Part shown: positions 1 through 22,104 of the stretch, one piece after another | Layout: each line of letters begins with the position of its first letter | Position numbering within the stretch: the stretch's first letter is position 1 | Source: Reclinomonas americana ATCC 50394 | Lineage: Eukaryota; Jakobida; Jakobea; Jakobida | Length of the DNA: 64,000 bases | Direction of reading: 5' to 3' | NCBI GenBank assembly: GCA_048213135.1 | Contig: PS015118.1 | Coordinates: forward strand, 90,371 to 154,370 | Notes under the pieces: model-generated | Told to the model about the DNA's origin: nothing | The model's database searches: none | Seen by the model: only the letters and a program-made list of their open reading frames with translations | Program-made: the position numbers and the translations under genes

Positions 1-540
1 CACCCCGGAAGCAAAGGAGCAAGAAAGCGAGAACAAATGAGAGAAAAAAGGAGCGGGAGAGGGAGTGAGTGAAAGCCCTCACAGCTCTATGATGCGCACC
101 ACCCTGGAAGCCAAGGAGCAATAAGACCAGAGCCAATGAGANNNNNNNNNNNNNNNNNNNNGGGAAAAGAGCGGGAGAGAGCAAGTGAGTGAAAGTCTTC
201 ATGCTGAAAACAAAGAAGCAGGTAGCGGCGAGAATGTGAGAGTCAACGAGAGAAAGAGAGCGAGAGAGAGTGAACATCCGCACGGCATCATGCTCCGCAA
301 CGCCCGGAAAGCAAAGGAGCAAGAAAGCAAGAGCCAATGAGAGGGAAAATAGCGGGAGGGAGCGAGTGCGTGAGTGAAAGGTCGCATGGCGAGCGGGAGA
401 GAGATAGAGTGAATGAACGTCTTCACGGCTTCATGCTGCGACAAACCGGATGCAAAGGAGCATACAAACGACCAAGGAAGTCAAAGCCAACAAGACAGGA
501 AAGAGAAAGAGAATGCGAGAAGACCCCAGCGAGAAAGTAC
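1..540. repeat. Degenerate tandem repeat, unit roughly 100-140 bp
   Basis: The same phrase returns near 1, 98, 201, 297 and 441: a GC-rich 'ccggaagcaaaggagcaag' type core, then a purine-rich stretch with agagccaatgagag, gcgggagaga and gagtgagtgaaag. Copies have drifted and differ in spacing, and one is interrupted by a 20-N gap (142-161). No coding continuity runs through it, so I treat it as a minisatellite in the 3' flank of the DUS2 gene. Confidence 0.6.
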
Positions 541-704
541 AAAGTGTTGCATAAAAGTTGACAAGAGAAGTTATATATCGAATATATTTCAATGCACTCA
601 AGTCCCAATACTCCCCCATCCCCCAATACTCCCCCATCCCCTCCCTCCCCCTCCCTCCCCCTCCTTTCCCCCTCCCGCCCCCACCCCCACCCCCGCACAC
701 TCAC

Positions 705-4314
<3,610 letters not shown>

Positions 4315-4428
4315 ATGCACAATCTCGCCTTCCCTCGAGCTCGACACCGGTATTCACCAATACCGGCGCGTGACAAATCATCTGTCGAACCAACCCGCAG
4401 CGACTGCTGCAGTGCATCTCTTTTCGCG
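4315..4428 (+). other. Possible in-frame N-terminal extension (alternative start) of arginyl-tRNA synthetase
   Basis: An ATG at 4315 is exactly 38 codons upstream and in frame with the start at 4429, with no stop between. The extension begins MHNLAFPRARHRYSPIPAR: basic, rich in Ser, Pro and Ala, and without acidic residues in its first 19 positions, as in mitochondrial presequences. The equivalent ATG of copy A is in another frame and stops after 23 codons. Inference only. Confidence 0.35.
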
Positions 4429-10338
<5,910 letters not shown>

Positions 10339-10448
10339 GAAGAAAAAGAAGAGAGTCTGCGTTTTTTTGTTTTGTGTGTGTTCTTTTTCTGTTGTTGGTG
10401 ATCGTCAAGTGAAAATGATCCAATCTAGATGGAAGCTTGCATGTGCAT
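10339..10448. terminator. Shared 3' region of two convergent genes
   Basis: Only 110 bp lies between the RARS stop (10336-10338, plus) and the D-serine dehydratase stop (10451-10449, minus). It contains T-rich and A-rich stretches but no clear AATAAA. The two transcripts probably overlap at their 3' ends. Confidence 0.45.
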
Positions 10449-13400
10449 TTACCATCCGCGGCAAATCTCCCACTGCTCCACCACCTCCTCCTCGGCCTCG
10501 GCTTCGGACGAGAGCACGTCATCCACCGTGACCGGTTTGCCCTCCGGAATGTCAAGCACGTGTACCGTGTCGTGCATGGCGGTGGCGGCGCACGCGTGCC
10601 ACGGCAGGAAGCGGAGAATGCTGCCGATGGGGTAGAGCGAGAAGTCGAGCGGGGGTTGACCGGGGGTGGCCTCCACTTCGCCGCACTCTTGCTTGAGGCT
10701 GGTGATGCGGAGTTCGGGGTGGTCGAGGAATTGGCCGAAGCCGTGGTCGCGGCCCTGCGACAAAGGGGGAAAGGGGGTAAGAGGGGAAGGGGGGTGAGGA
10801 AGGGGAGAATGGGGAAGAGGAGGTTATGAAGCAATCTGTAAGAGAAATGTGCCAACGAACAGAATACAAGCACGGCAATGTGTGAGCGAAGGGCTGGGCA
10901 CAGTGCGCGAAATGGTGAATAGATCGGGAAAGCGGAGAGGGCATTCTGCATGGCCGTGAAATCGAAGAGAATGAGACAGAAAAGTTGTGAGGGGAGCACA
11001 ACTCGAGAAGTCAGAGAGCGGTGCAACTGAAGCTTGAATGGACGATGTGAGATGGCATTTGATTCTGCACAAAGCTGTGTGTGCGTGCGTGTGTGTTCGT
11101 GTGTGTGATGTGTGATGTGTGGGAGGGTAAAATTTAGCACCTAGTCACGAGGAGATATTGAATGTGGCAGAATGCAGCACCGAGTGAGCCACTGCAGGTA
11201 AAAGTGGTAGACGGGGAAAAGGAAGAGAATGAGACTACAAGAGGAGGCTGACGCACGTCACAGAGTAGAAGAAACGATATCCTGCACAACCGAAATGCAC
11301 TTCGCCTGCTCAGCAAGGCACAACTGAAGACGAGGAAAATGAGAAGATTCTGGCTTCCCATTCCCTTCCCTTCCCTCACCTGATCCGTGCACCCCCTCCA
11401 CCCCATATCCACCAGCAACATTCCGCGCTTCGGATAGTGTCCGACCACTCGCGTCAACACGCGCACGGCAATGTCGCGCACCCGACACGCACCCAGCGTC
11501 GCCTGCATCATGTCGTAGTAGATGTAATTGCCCGGGTGGATCTCGTCGACGCCGCTCAGGCCGTGTCCGTCGGTGGGCGGCAGCGAGCAGGTGGGCGTCG
11601 AGCCGACCGACACCACCGGCACCGTCAGACCGAGGGCACGCAGACGGGCGGCAAAGCCGGTGACGGCGTCGCGCTCGGCGGCGGCCACCTGCCGGACGGT
11701 CGCAGCGTCGGAGGCGTCGTACGAGTGGCCGCCATGCGTGTACAGGCCGCCCAGCACCGTCACGGTGGGGTCGGCGGCGGCCACGCGTTTGGCGAGTTCG
11801 AGGGAGGTGGGGCACTCGGGGTCGCAGCCGTCGCGGCCTGCGGGGCGTGAGAAGAGTGACAGGGAAGGGGAAAGGGAGGCGCCTACTCACCGTATCCGCA
11901 GTCCACCATGATCCACACCGACCACGGTACTGACGAGGAGGGTGCTCCAAAGGCGACGATCGCGTCCAGCTGCACTTCGTGATCGATGATGACGTGAAAG
12001 TGGCCGGGAAGTGAGAGAGACAGCGCGGCGGCGGAGGGGAGCTTGTCGGGGGTGATGGGTACTGTGGGCGGTGTGAGGAGAGAAAGGGAGAAGGAATGGG
12101 AAGAGAGGGGAGTGAAGGGGCACGGAATGAGAGGAATGGAGGACTTCAAGTCAGAAAAGAACGCAAGCTGATGATTGAAAGACAGAAGAGGGAAGAAGAA
12201 GAGATCAGCAACAACGGGAAGAAGAGAAGAAGGCAGAGAGACAGACCGCACAACGACAGCAGTCAACCTGAGTGCAAGGAGTGCAAACGAAAACGAAAAG
12301 AAGAGTGCGTGAGAGTGCGGAACCCCGTCTGTGTGACGGACAGGGAAGGAGAGCAGCAACAAGAGCGAGAGAGAAAGCAGCACAACGGGAAGAGGAGAAG
12401 AAGGCAGGAGCCAGAGACTGCAGTCAACCAAAGTGCAAGCTAATGGAAAGAGAAGGGAAGGAGAGAGTGCGGAACCCCGTCTGTGTGAGGGACAAGGAAG
12501 GAGAGAGAGGTTGAACATTAAGACGACGAGAGACAGCCTCAAGGCGGCGAAGAAGAGAAGAAGACACGATGATAGGAGAAAACCAGAGAAAGAGAGAGGC
12601 TGAACGTAAAGAAGACGAGAGACAGCCTCAAGGCGGAGGAGAAGAGAAGAAGACATGATGATAGGAGAAAACCAGAGAAGGAGAGAGGCTGAACATAAAA
12701 AAGAGGAGACACAGCCTCAAGGCGGTGGAGTAGAGAAGAAGACATGATGACAGGAGCGAACCCTGCATTTGGAGATGAGACAGAGAGAAGAGTGCACGCA
12801 TATGCATTACCAGGAACGAGTGCAATCAGAAGAAAGGAAGGAGAGAGGAGAGAGAGAGAGGTAAGGAGAAGACTGCAGCAGGACACAGTCAGAAATGCAA
12901 GCAAGACAGAGAAGAAGGAAGGAGACAAAGAAGACCGGTAAATGGCAGCAAAGTATGCATTCAGAAGACAGGAGAGTGTGCATTGGAAGACAGGAGAGAG
13001 AGAGAAAAAGCACGAGGCCAAGAGAAAGACTGAGGCAGCAGAATGCAATCGAGGATGCAATCTCGACAGCGAAGAAGAAGTGCGAGCAAGAGCGCATTCT
13101 GCAATCATCTCTCTCTCTCGCTCTCCTCTCTCTCTCTNNNNNNNNNNNNNNNNNNNNNNNNNNNNNNNNNNNNNNNNNNNNNNNNNNNNNNNNNNNNNNN
13201 NNNNNNNNNNNNNNNNNNNNNNNNNNNNNNNNNNNNNNNNNNNNNNNNNNNNNNNNNNNNNNNNNNNNNNNNNNNNNNNNNNNNNNNNNNNNNNNNNNNN
13301 NNNNNNNNNNNNNNNNNNNNNNNNNNNNNNNNNNNNNNNNNNNNNNNNNNNNNNNNNNNNNNNNNNNNNNNNNNNNNNNNNNNNNNNNNNNNNNNNNNNN

Positions 13401-13687
13401 NNNNNNNNNNNNNNNNNNNNNNNNNNNNNNNNNNNNNNNNNNNNNNNNNNNNNNNNNNNNNNNNNNNNNNNNNNNNNNNNNNNNNNNNNNNNNNNNNNNN
13501 NNNNNNNNNNNNNNNNNNNNNNNNNNNNNNNNNNNNNNNNNNNNNNNNNNNNNNNNNNNNNNNNNNNNNNNNNNNNNNNNACGTAACGTAACGTACGGTA
13601 CGAGTAGTACGTACTACTACGTACGTACGACGACGAAGAAGAAGGTACGACGACGACGAACGACGACGGTACTTCTCGCTACTACTA

Positions 13688-13769
<82 letters not shown>

Positions 13770-14071
13770 CTCTCTCCTCCCTGCATGCACATACCTGCGT
13801 ACAAAATATCGCGCATTCCTCTCTGCGCAAAGAACTGCGCCTCGGCCAACGTCGACACCACAATCGCTCCTTCTCCTTCGCCTTCACCTTCTCCCTCGCC
13901 TCCATGCAACTGCAACAACGCGCCCTTCCACGTCTTGTGCGTCTTCACATGCGGACGCACACGACACCCGTGCTCGCGCGCCACGCGCAGCATCCGCTCG
14001 GCGTTTTGTTGCGCCACTCGGCGACGCATGACGAGGCACGGGGTGCGGAGGTCGTCCACGCGCGAGGTCAT
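10449..14071 (-). CDS. DSD1: D-serine dehydratase-like PLP enzyme (DSD1 / D-threonine aldolase family)
   Basis: Fold-type III PLP enzyme predicted to convert D-serine (or a related D-3-hydroxy amino acid) to pyruvate and ammonia. Exons on the minus strand: 14071-13795, 12061-11891, 11837-11380 and 10754-10449, all in phase, 403 residues, close to the usual size. Exon 1 starts MTSRVDDLRTPCLVM and carries RVRPHVKTHKTW, whose first Lys should bind PLP, then VVSTLAEAQFFAQRGM. Exon 2 has HFHVIIDHEVQLDAI and ends in VDCGYG. Exon 3 has GLYTHGGHSYD, VSVGSTPTCSLP and EIHPGNYIYYD. The last exon has RFLPWHACAATAMHD, the His-x-Cys pair that binds zinc in eukaryotic D-serine dehydratases. Intron 1 (1.7 kb) contains a CT repeat and a 443-N gap. 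An acidic, Gly/Glu-rich insertion in exon 1 is species-specific. It is divergent from the receptor gene. Confidence 0.88.
12170..12960. repeat. Tandem repeat of about 70-80 bp in DSD1 intron 1
   Basis: Blocks containing gagacagcctcaaggcgg, agaagacatgatgataggag and aaccagagaa recur at about 12531, 12610, 12702 and (partly) 12440. A second motif, gtgcggaaccccgtctgtgt, occurs at 12315 and 12468. All are intronic to the minus-strand gene. ORFs crossing them are open only because of the composition. Confidence 0.7.
13580..13765. repeat. ACGT-rich simple sequence and (CT)n in DSD1 intron 1
   Basis: After the N gap come acgtaacgtaacgtacg-type repeats, gacgac blocks, (TAC)n, then about 36 CT units at 13692-13764. 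On the minus strand this (GA)n lies just downstream of the exon 1 donor. Confidence 0.85.
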
Positions 14072-15012
14072 TCTTTTTGATTGAGAATCAATGCAATGCA
14101 ATGCAATGTGTCCTGCTGTCCTCTGTTGGGTGTTGGCTGTAACTCTGCGCTGGCCGGCTGCTGCTTGATTGTGGTACTTGCAATGCGTTACTCTCTTTGT
14201 GTTCTTGTAGATGCCTTGAAAAGAACGAACGAAGCAGACGAACGATTTCTGTCGTGCCAACAAACAGGCAGCCGCTGTCTTGATGATCAAATCCAACCAT
14301 ATCCAAAGCATCAACAAAAACACGAGTCTTAAGGGCTGCCGCAGGTTTAATTCTTTTATGTGCGTTCGCGTTCATGATCGTAGAATCGAACAACTAGAGA
14401 ATTTCGATCTTCTGCATCGTAAATTGTTGTACGTGTTGACAGTAACCCTGGCAATACGAACTACAGTGCCAATTCTACTCCTCGTCTACGTTTTCAAAGA
14501 GACCCGACCCAAGATCGCCACACGAGTCGCGACCTCCGAAGAGAGGAAGCCACCAGAAGCAAAACCGATAAGGCGAGGACACAGTCGTGAGAGCGTCCTC
14601 GACTTTGTGCTCGCTACTCTCCTCTCTTCCATCTTTGCCGGCTGTCAAGGCCAAGCAGGGGTCGTGGAGTGCTGTCTACGACGTCCAATATCAAGTCGTA
14701 CAAATCAAGAAACCATAACGGCGCGCAAACCTGCACGCTCGCACGCAATGCCGAATACTCGGTCTACTGATAACGAAACGCATGTCTGCATGCAGGTGCC
14801 TGTGATGGCCATGGATGCGCACCTTATGATTTTTATGTTTTGCTGATATCGACGTTGGTGCGCAAGCGCGCACGCACGCTCTGCTCAGCGAGTGCATACT
14901 AGAACAGGCTGCCACTGCCCTCCTTTAACACTCATGCGCGTCCGAAAACACGACCGTGCTCGTGAGACAATAGAAAAATTGTGCTCGCCTCACACATTCG
15001 CATTTCCCCCGC
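14072..15012. promoter_or_regulatory. Head-to-head intergenic region between DSD1 and the giant receptor gene
   Basis: About 940 bp of mostly unique sequence between two divergent start codons must include both promoters. It contains a short (aatgc)n tract at 14091-14107. I see no diagnostic core-promoter motif. A single-exon open frame in it is listed separately. Confidence 0.45.
14283..14846 (+). CDS. Hypothetical 187-codon open frame in the intergenic region
   Basis: ATG at 14283 to TGA at 14844-14846. The protein has one hydrophobic stretch near residues 50-70 (LLYVLTVTLAIRTTVPILLL) followed by a basic, low-complexity C-terminal part. I recognise no family, and third-position base use is not clearly different from non-coding DNA. 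It sits in unique sequence, so it is not a repeat artefact, but it may be chance. Confidence 0.15.
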   Translation: MIKSNHIQSINKNTSLKGCRRFNSFMCVRVHDRRIEQLENFDLLHRKLLYVLTVTLAIRTTVPILLLVYVFKETRPKIATRVATSEERKPPEAKPIRRGHSRESVLDFVLATLLSSIFAGCQGQAGVVECCLRRPISSRTNQETITARKPARSHAMPNTRSTDNETHVCMQVPVMAMDAHLMIFMFC

Positions 15013-15118
15013 ATGTTTTTGCGCGCGCCCGCACCCGCTGCGGTGTGCGCATTATCAGCAGCAGTGCTCTGTGCACTCTTGCTATGTGTGCATCTCACCG
15101 CGCGTGGCGCAGAAGGAG
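15013..15118 (+). other. Signal-peptide exon of the giant receptor
   Basis: The ATG at 15013 opens MFLRAPAPAAVCALSAAVLC followed by ALLLCVHLTARG: a short basic start, a long hydrophobic core and a small-residue region, a textbook signal peptide. The exon is 106 nt and ends in phase 1 at a gtgtga donor, matching the phase-1 entry of module 1 at 16011. That match is the reason for choosing this start. Confidence 0.75.
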
Positions 15119-15744
15119 GTGTGAATTCGCTCTCTCTCTCTCTCTGTGCGAGACATTGTGTGTCCGCCACTTGCGCAGCTGCTGTATCAATCGTGCTCAC
15201 TCTTACTCTCTCTCGCACACACACACACACACACTCTCACACACACACTCACACTCTTTTACTCTCGCACTCACACACTTTCACTCTCGCACTCACACAA
15301 ATGCGCATTGTAAGACACACACACTCTCTCTCCCTCCCCCCTCCTCTCTCCCTCTCTCCCTCCCTCCCTCTCTCTCTCTCTTTTCTCTCTCTGTGCTCTC
15401 TGCCTCTGTGCTCCTCCGCTCTCCTTGTCTGTCACCCCAGTCACTNNNNNNNNNNNNNNNNNNNNNNNNNNNNNNNNNNNNNNNNNNNNNNNNNNNNNNN
15501 NNNNNNNNNNNNNNNNNNNNNNNNNNNNNNNNNNNNNNNNNNNNNNNNNNNNNNNNNNNNNNNNNNNNNNNNNNNNNNNNNNNNNNNNNNNNNNNNNNNN
15601 NNNNNNNNNNNNNNNNNNNNNNNNNNNNNNNNNNNNNNNNNNNNCTCCTCCGTCCTCTCCTTCTCTGTCACCCACGTCTACTGTATTATTGTTCGGTTTC
15701 GTTCGTTCTTCTCTCTACTTCTACCCTCCTTCGTCTCTTTCGTC

Positions 15745-15787
<43 letters not shown>

Positions 15788-17956
15788 GTGCTCTCCTTCT
15801 CTTGCAATTTGCACCACAAATGCCCGCGCGCGTGTCACGGTCGCTGGTTTCCTCTCACCGCTGTCCGCTCGCTCTCTTTCTCTCTCTTGGCACAGCGCAA
15901 GTGTCGACTCGCCGCCGCGGCCAATTCACCACTCTCAGTTGCGCGCGCGCCAGCAGCACCCCAAGAACAACTCATTGTCATTCTCATTTCCTTTGCCTTT
16001 TCCTTGTAAGATGTGCCGATTGTGTCTGGCGACCAGTACGGCTCGGTGACGTCAACGAGCGCCGTGCTCTCCGGCACCGTCAATGCCAACGGGGCGGGTA
16101 CGGTCGATAACACGTTTGAGATTGCCACCTCGGCTGCGCAACTGGGCGCCACTGTCAATGTGTCGACGTTGGCCGGCTTGACCTCGTTGAGTGCGGGTTC
16201 GGCGGATGGAACTGGATCGGCGGCTGCGTTCTCCCACCCGCAAGTGCGTTGGTGTGAGGGGGAGAAGAGAGGAGGCGAAGAGTTGATGCGTCCTCATGTC
16301 CTTTGTTCAGTGCACGGTGGTCACCGCCGCTGGGGACATAATTCTGGCCGACCAAGAGTTGCGTGCGTGTTGCATCTCTTTGGAGACTCACTCTCTCGTC
16401 TCTCGTCTCTCGTCTCCCGTCTCCCGTCTCTCGTCTCCGTCTCTCGTCTCCCGTCTCCCGTCTCCCGTCTCTCGTCTCTCGTCTCTCGTCTCTCGTCTCT
16501 CGTCTCTCGTCTCTCGTCTCTNNNNNNNNNNNNNNNNNNNNNNNNNNNNNNNNNNNNNNNNNNNNNNNNNNNNNNNNCGTCTCCCGTCTCCCGTCTCCGT
16601 CTCTCGTCTCCCGTCTCCCGTCTCCCGTCTCCCGTCTCCCCTCTCTCGTCTCCCCTCTCTCGTCTCCCGTCTCTCGTCTCTCGTCTCTCGTCTCTCGTCT
16701 CCCGTCTCTCGTCTCTCGTCTCTCGTCTCCTGTCTCCCGTCTCTCGTCTCCCTTCACTTTCCCCTTCGCTCTGCCCCCTTCTCCATCCCTCCTGTTCCTT
16801 CCCCCTTCTCCTTCCCCCTTCTCCTTCCCCCCTCTCCTTCTCCTTCCCCTCACCCTCCTGCGCAGCAACAACACCATCCGCAAAATCACCACTGCCGGCG
16901 TCGTCAGCACAATCGCTGGTGTGGCTGGCACGTTTGGCACTGCCGATGGAGCGGCCTTGTCGACTGCGCGTTTCTCCAAGTCCCGTCTCCTTGTTATCTG
17001 CGACTACACTCCCCAAAACTTTCCATTCACCCTCGACGTCTGCAGACCGTACGGATTGGCGATTGATTATGCCACGGGCATCATTTACATCACCGATGTT
17101 GCGTGCTCTTGTTGCCCGCTGCCTGCGCGCCGCGAGGCACGAGTCTCACGTCGAAGGACATGCATGTACAGCGCGGCAACAACTCCATTCGCTCGCTGTC
17201 GGCCGACCGTACCACCGTTTCCACGGTCGCGGGCGTGACCACTCCCGGCAGCACCGATGGTACAGGGACTGGGGCTTCGTTTAATGATCCGCGGGGCATC
17301 GGCTTCTGCAACACCCTCGGCCTGGAGGCACTCTTCGTCGCTGATACGCAGGCTAATATTATCCGGCGTGTGTCGCTGGCAGGGGTTGTGACGACCGTGG
17401 CCGGTGCCGCCGGCCAATCTGGTTCGACAGACGACGTGGGTCCGAGGGCCCGGTTTTCGTTACCCGACGGGCTGGCTGTGGACTCCAAACGCGGCCTTGT
17501 GTACGTGGTCGACCGCGGCAACCACATTATTCGCACCATCGACATTGTCACGTTGACAGTCGCGACATTTGCGGGTCACGCTGGTGCCTCCGGGTCCTCC
17601 AATGGTGTCGGCACTGCAGCATACTTCTCTGGTCCAGTCGGAATCGCGGTGGATCAGGTGACCGGCATGATCTATGTGGCGGATGTTGCGTGGGGGGCAT
17701 TATGAGAGGGAAGAGGGTGTGCTGGAGGGATTGCCCTTTGCTCTCACAATCCGTATCGCTCATACTGCGACTCTTGTGTTGATGCTGATTGTCATACATC
17801 GCTGGTCTATACTCATTTTGCCACCATTCTCATTCNNNNNNNNNNNNNNNNNNNNNNNNNNNNNNNNNNNNNNNNNNNNNNNNNNNNNNNNNNNNNNNNN
17901 NNNNNNNNNNNNNNNNNNNNNNNNNNNNNNNNNNNNNNNNNNNNNCCACCACTCTC

Positions 17957-18003
<47 letters not shown>

Positions 18004-19378
18004 CTTTTCTCTTCATTTCTCTTCTCTGTCTGCTCTCGCTCTTGTCTCACACTCTCGCCATTTTTCGTCCTCTCTCGTCTCTCTCCACTCTCTCCCCCCT
18101 CTCTATCTCTCTCGTTTATCTCATTCTCTCCCTCTCGGTCTCACTGTTCTCTCCTTCTCTCCTCTCTCTCTCCCCTCTCTCTCTTCCCCTCCCCTCACTC
18201 TCTCAATTCTCCCTTTCCTTTGATCCACCTCTCGTCCCACTTCTTGCCTTTCTCATTCTCTTTCGTGCCGATTGTTTCCATTCACCCTCGTTGTTGTTGT
18301 ACATCTATGCGCTTGTTTGTTTCAATAATTGTCCTGTTTCCTTCCCTCACGCTTTGTTCTCACACACAGAACGTGAATCTTACCATCCGTCAAATCACAC
18401 CCGCTGGCGTGGTAAGCTCTGTTGCAGGCAATGTCGGTGCAGCGGGCTCGGCGGACGGTGACAGCACTACCGCTCGCTTCTCCAGCGTCGTACGTATCCC
18501 ACTTCGCGTCGTTTTCATTGTTGTGTATTCTTCTCATTTTGGTCGTCGTCACGTGCAGCAATCGGTAGCTGTGGACGTGATATCTGGCGGTCTGATCGTA
18601 ACCGGTACACTCGCGACTACGCGTGCAACTCATTCTCAATGTCATTTGTTTGTTAACACCATTCTCTCTCTATCCGTCTGGCTATGATTCATAGATGCTG
18701 CAATTCATAACGTTCGCCGTATCACCATCCCGGCGCCAGCCATTACCGCCACACCGGCGACATCTTCTGGAAGTTCCGATGTGTCGATTTCTACGGTCGT
18801 CACCAACCTGTTGCCCGGCGTGTCCTACTTCTTTCGAGCCGCCGCGGCTGGCCAGTATGGCAGTACCGTGCAGTTTACAGCCAGCGCTGGTGAGTGCTTG
18901 TGCGATGCAGTGCAGAGTCCTCTTGGGTTGCCTCATCAATTTGCACGCACCGCTTCCGAACTCAGCGCCAACTGTCACCTCGGCATCGGCCACAAGCGTT
19001 CTGTCCACCACGGCCACGCTCCCCGCCACTGTGAACCCAAATGACGTCGGTGTCACCACCAACAATGCGTTCGAGCTGGCATTCTCGCAAGACGCCTTCG
19101 GATCTGCATTGAGTGTGTCGACTTTGGCTGGCACAGCTGGCATGAGTGGTAGCACGGATGGCTCGGGTGGTGCGGCGCGATTCAGCTCGCCGACGGTTTG
19201 ATTTCTCCTATGTTTGTTTGTGCTGTGCGTGCGATTGTTGTCAACCTCGCTCATCGTGTTCCTTTATACAGAATTTGTGCATCGATGCATCGTTCAACGT
19301 GTACGTGGCAACGTTGCGTGCACCACCACTGCGTTGCCGTTTGCATTCGGTGTGTAGAAGTCTCACAGTGTATCATCG

Positions 19379-19436
<58 letters not shown>

Positions 19437-22067
19437 GTGTTGATCAGCGGTGGACACACGATCCGCAAGATCAATACGTCGGGTGCGGTGAGCACGCTTG
19501 TCGGACAGGCTGGTACTTCTGGATACACTGACGGTGCGGTGTCGTCGGCTTTGTTGAACAAGTTGCGCCAGTGGAGCTGATGTGAGCTGGTGGCGGTGTG
19601 CTTGTGCGCAAGTAATCTCACTTGAGTTCTCTTCTTCCGGCAGTCCATACGGCATCGACATCAATCTGACAACGGGCGATCTGTTCTTTAGCGAGGTGCG
19701 TTGACAGGAGAGGATGAACAGAGAGAAAGAGAGAGAAGTAATGCGGTTGTGGTGATATCCCCGTGTTCTGTGACATGCGTGTGTGATATGAGAGAGAGAG
19801 AGAGCGTGTGATGGCAATGATCTAAACTGGCGTCTGTATGTGTATGGTATGCAGGACTCGAATAATGTGCTTCGCAATGTGTCAGGCAGCACAGTGTCGA
19901 CCGTGGCTGGCAACGGCAGTGCTGGTGCTGTGAATGGTATTGGTAGCGCCGTACGGTTCAATGGACCACGCGGTCTGGCGGTGGACAGCGCAGCGGAGTG
20001 TGTGTACGTTGCCGAATATCAGAATCACAGCGTGCGGTGAGTTGCACTTGCATGTGAGCTTTGTTGCTTGATGAAGCAGGATGACTCACCCGACCCGTGT
20101 ATGCGCACAGACGTGTGTCATTCAGCGGTATCGCGACAACTGTGGCCGGTACACTCGGGACGGCTGGATTGATTGATGGAGTCGGGTCAGCAGCAAGGTT
20201 CAACTTCCCGACCGATGTGGCGCTGGATGGGCGCGGCTCGCTGTATGTGGCGGATGCGAGCAACTTTGCGGTGCGCAAGATTGTGCTGGCGACGTCAACG
20301 GTGACGACTCTGGCGGGCGAGCTTGGTGTTACTGGCACGAGTGACGGTACGGGAGTGAGTGCGCATTTCAATCGACCGTTTGGTGTGGGTGTGGATCCGG
20401 TGGCGAATGTGATTTATGTTGCTGATGTTGCGTGTGTGTCTGCGAAAAGCTGAACTGAGGGGACTGCTGTTGTTCTCCACTCACCCACTGTGTTCTTGAT
20501 CCCCTTCTATTTCTTGCTGTTTCTTGTGCAGGGAGAACACATTCGACAAGTAAGTGCGGCAGGTGCGGTGACGACGATCGCTGGTGTTGCGGGGAGCAGT
20601 GGGTCGGCGGATGGACTTGCGGTTATTGCTCGATTCAACCATCCGGTGTGTGTGGTGTTGATGTGTCTGTTCCCTCGCATAGTAGCAGGCCTAGGCTCGC
20701 TCATATTGCTGGATGGTTGTGCAGCAAGGGGTTGTTGTTGATCGATTCCGTGGCGGGCTGTTTGTTGCAGGTGCGCGTGCGAGAGAGAGAGAGAGAAGTC
20801 TCAACACCCTCTGGTATCTCAACTCACGTTTTTTTGATTTGTGTGCGTTTCCCATCTTGCGTGTGTGCACAGACACGGGGAACAACACGATTCGGAAAGT
20901 TGTTGTTCCACCTGCGTCGATCACGGGATCACCGGCGACGGCGACGGGAACCATGGCAGTCAACGTGTCCTTGTCACTGACGAATCTGATGCCGTCGATC
21001 ACGTACTTTTTCCGATTTGCGGACAGTGTGACGCTGCAACGGAGTGGATTGCGTGCGTTCCAGACATCTCCCGGTTTGTGTACGATAGGTGTTGTGTGTG
21101 CATGGGTTTCTTGCCTTTCACCACCCCTGAGTGCATGGTTCCTATTGATGCAGCCCCTCAAGCCACTAGCCTGGCGGCCGGCAGCATCGCTGCCTCCTCG
21201 GCCGCCCTCCACGCCACCGTGAATGCCAACAACACGGGGCTGATGATGGGCGTCTCGTTTGACATGCTGCCGTCGGTGTCACTCGTTGCCGGTACTACGG
21301 GTTCTGCCGGCTGGATTGACGGTGCTGGCTCCACCGCCCAACTGAATGTTCCGAGGGTCAGTTGACTCCACTTTTAGATAGCAAACGCACGATCTCTCTC
21401 TCTCTCNNNNNNNNNNNNNNNNNNNNTCTCTCTCTGTGCCCACATTCATTTACGTACTCAGTGAGCATGTGTGTTAGAGGAATGAAAGAGAGACAGACAG
21501 AGAGAGAGAGAGAGAGAGCAGAAAGATGCGTGACATAACACAAGCAAGAAGATCATCTTGGATGTCTTTCTGTTCTCGGTTCCGATGTCGCTGGCTCACT
21601 TTCGTCGTGCACAGCGGGGCTGTGTGGACAACAATGGCAACTATGTTTTTGCTGACTCTCAGTTGCGTTGACTCTGCGCACTGTGCATTCCGAGACGGTT
21701 GGTTCTCATGTCATGTGTTTTGCACAGAAATAATGTGATTCGCATGTTGCTTCCAAGTGGCTTTGTGACAACTATTGCTGGAAAACCACAAGTTGTTGGG
21801 TTTACCAACGGAGCTGCAAGGGCCGCCACATTCTCGTCGTGCGTTTCCATGTCACGTTCGGCCTTCTGTAAGCAATCGACACACTCATTATCCTGGTTGT
21901 TTTTCGGATTTCTCTCTTTATGATACTCAGGCCAACAAGTGTGAAGATTGCGCCTGCAAGCGGCGACTTGTATGTGACAGAGGTACGTAACACTTTTCCC
22001 TGGACTTTTATCCGTGTTCACGCTCTGTTCATTCAGTTGGAGTTCGTGCGCACCCGTCCGTCATTTT

Positions 22068-22104
<37 letters not shown>

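Noticed and set aside
14088-14393. Minus-strand extension of DSD1 exon 1 beyond the chosen start (frame open to 14323)
   Set aside because: The upstream residues have no family similarity; the family normally begins just before the DLRTP motif, as at 14071.
16155-16979. Repeat protein RRETRDERRETRDG on the minus strand
   Set aside because: Heptamer satellite in an intron; seven bases is not a multiple of three, so all frames repeat.
20097-20453. Treating each NHL exon (ending YVADVAC...) as a separate small gene
   Set aside because: The apparent C-termini after YVAD are intron read-through; phase and NHL pattern continue at the next acceptor in every module.
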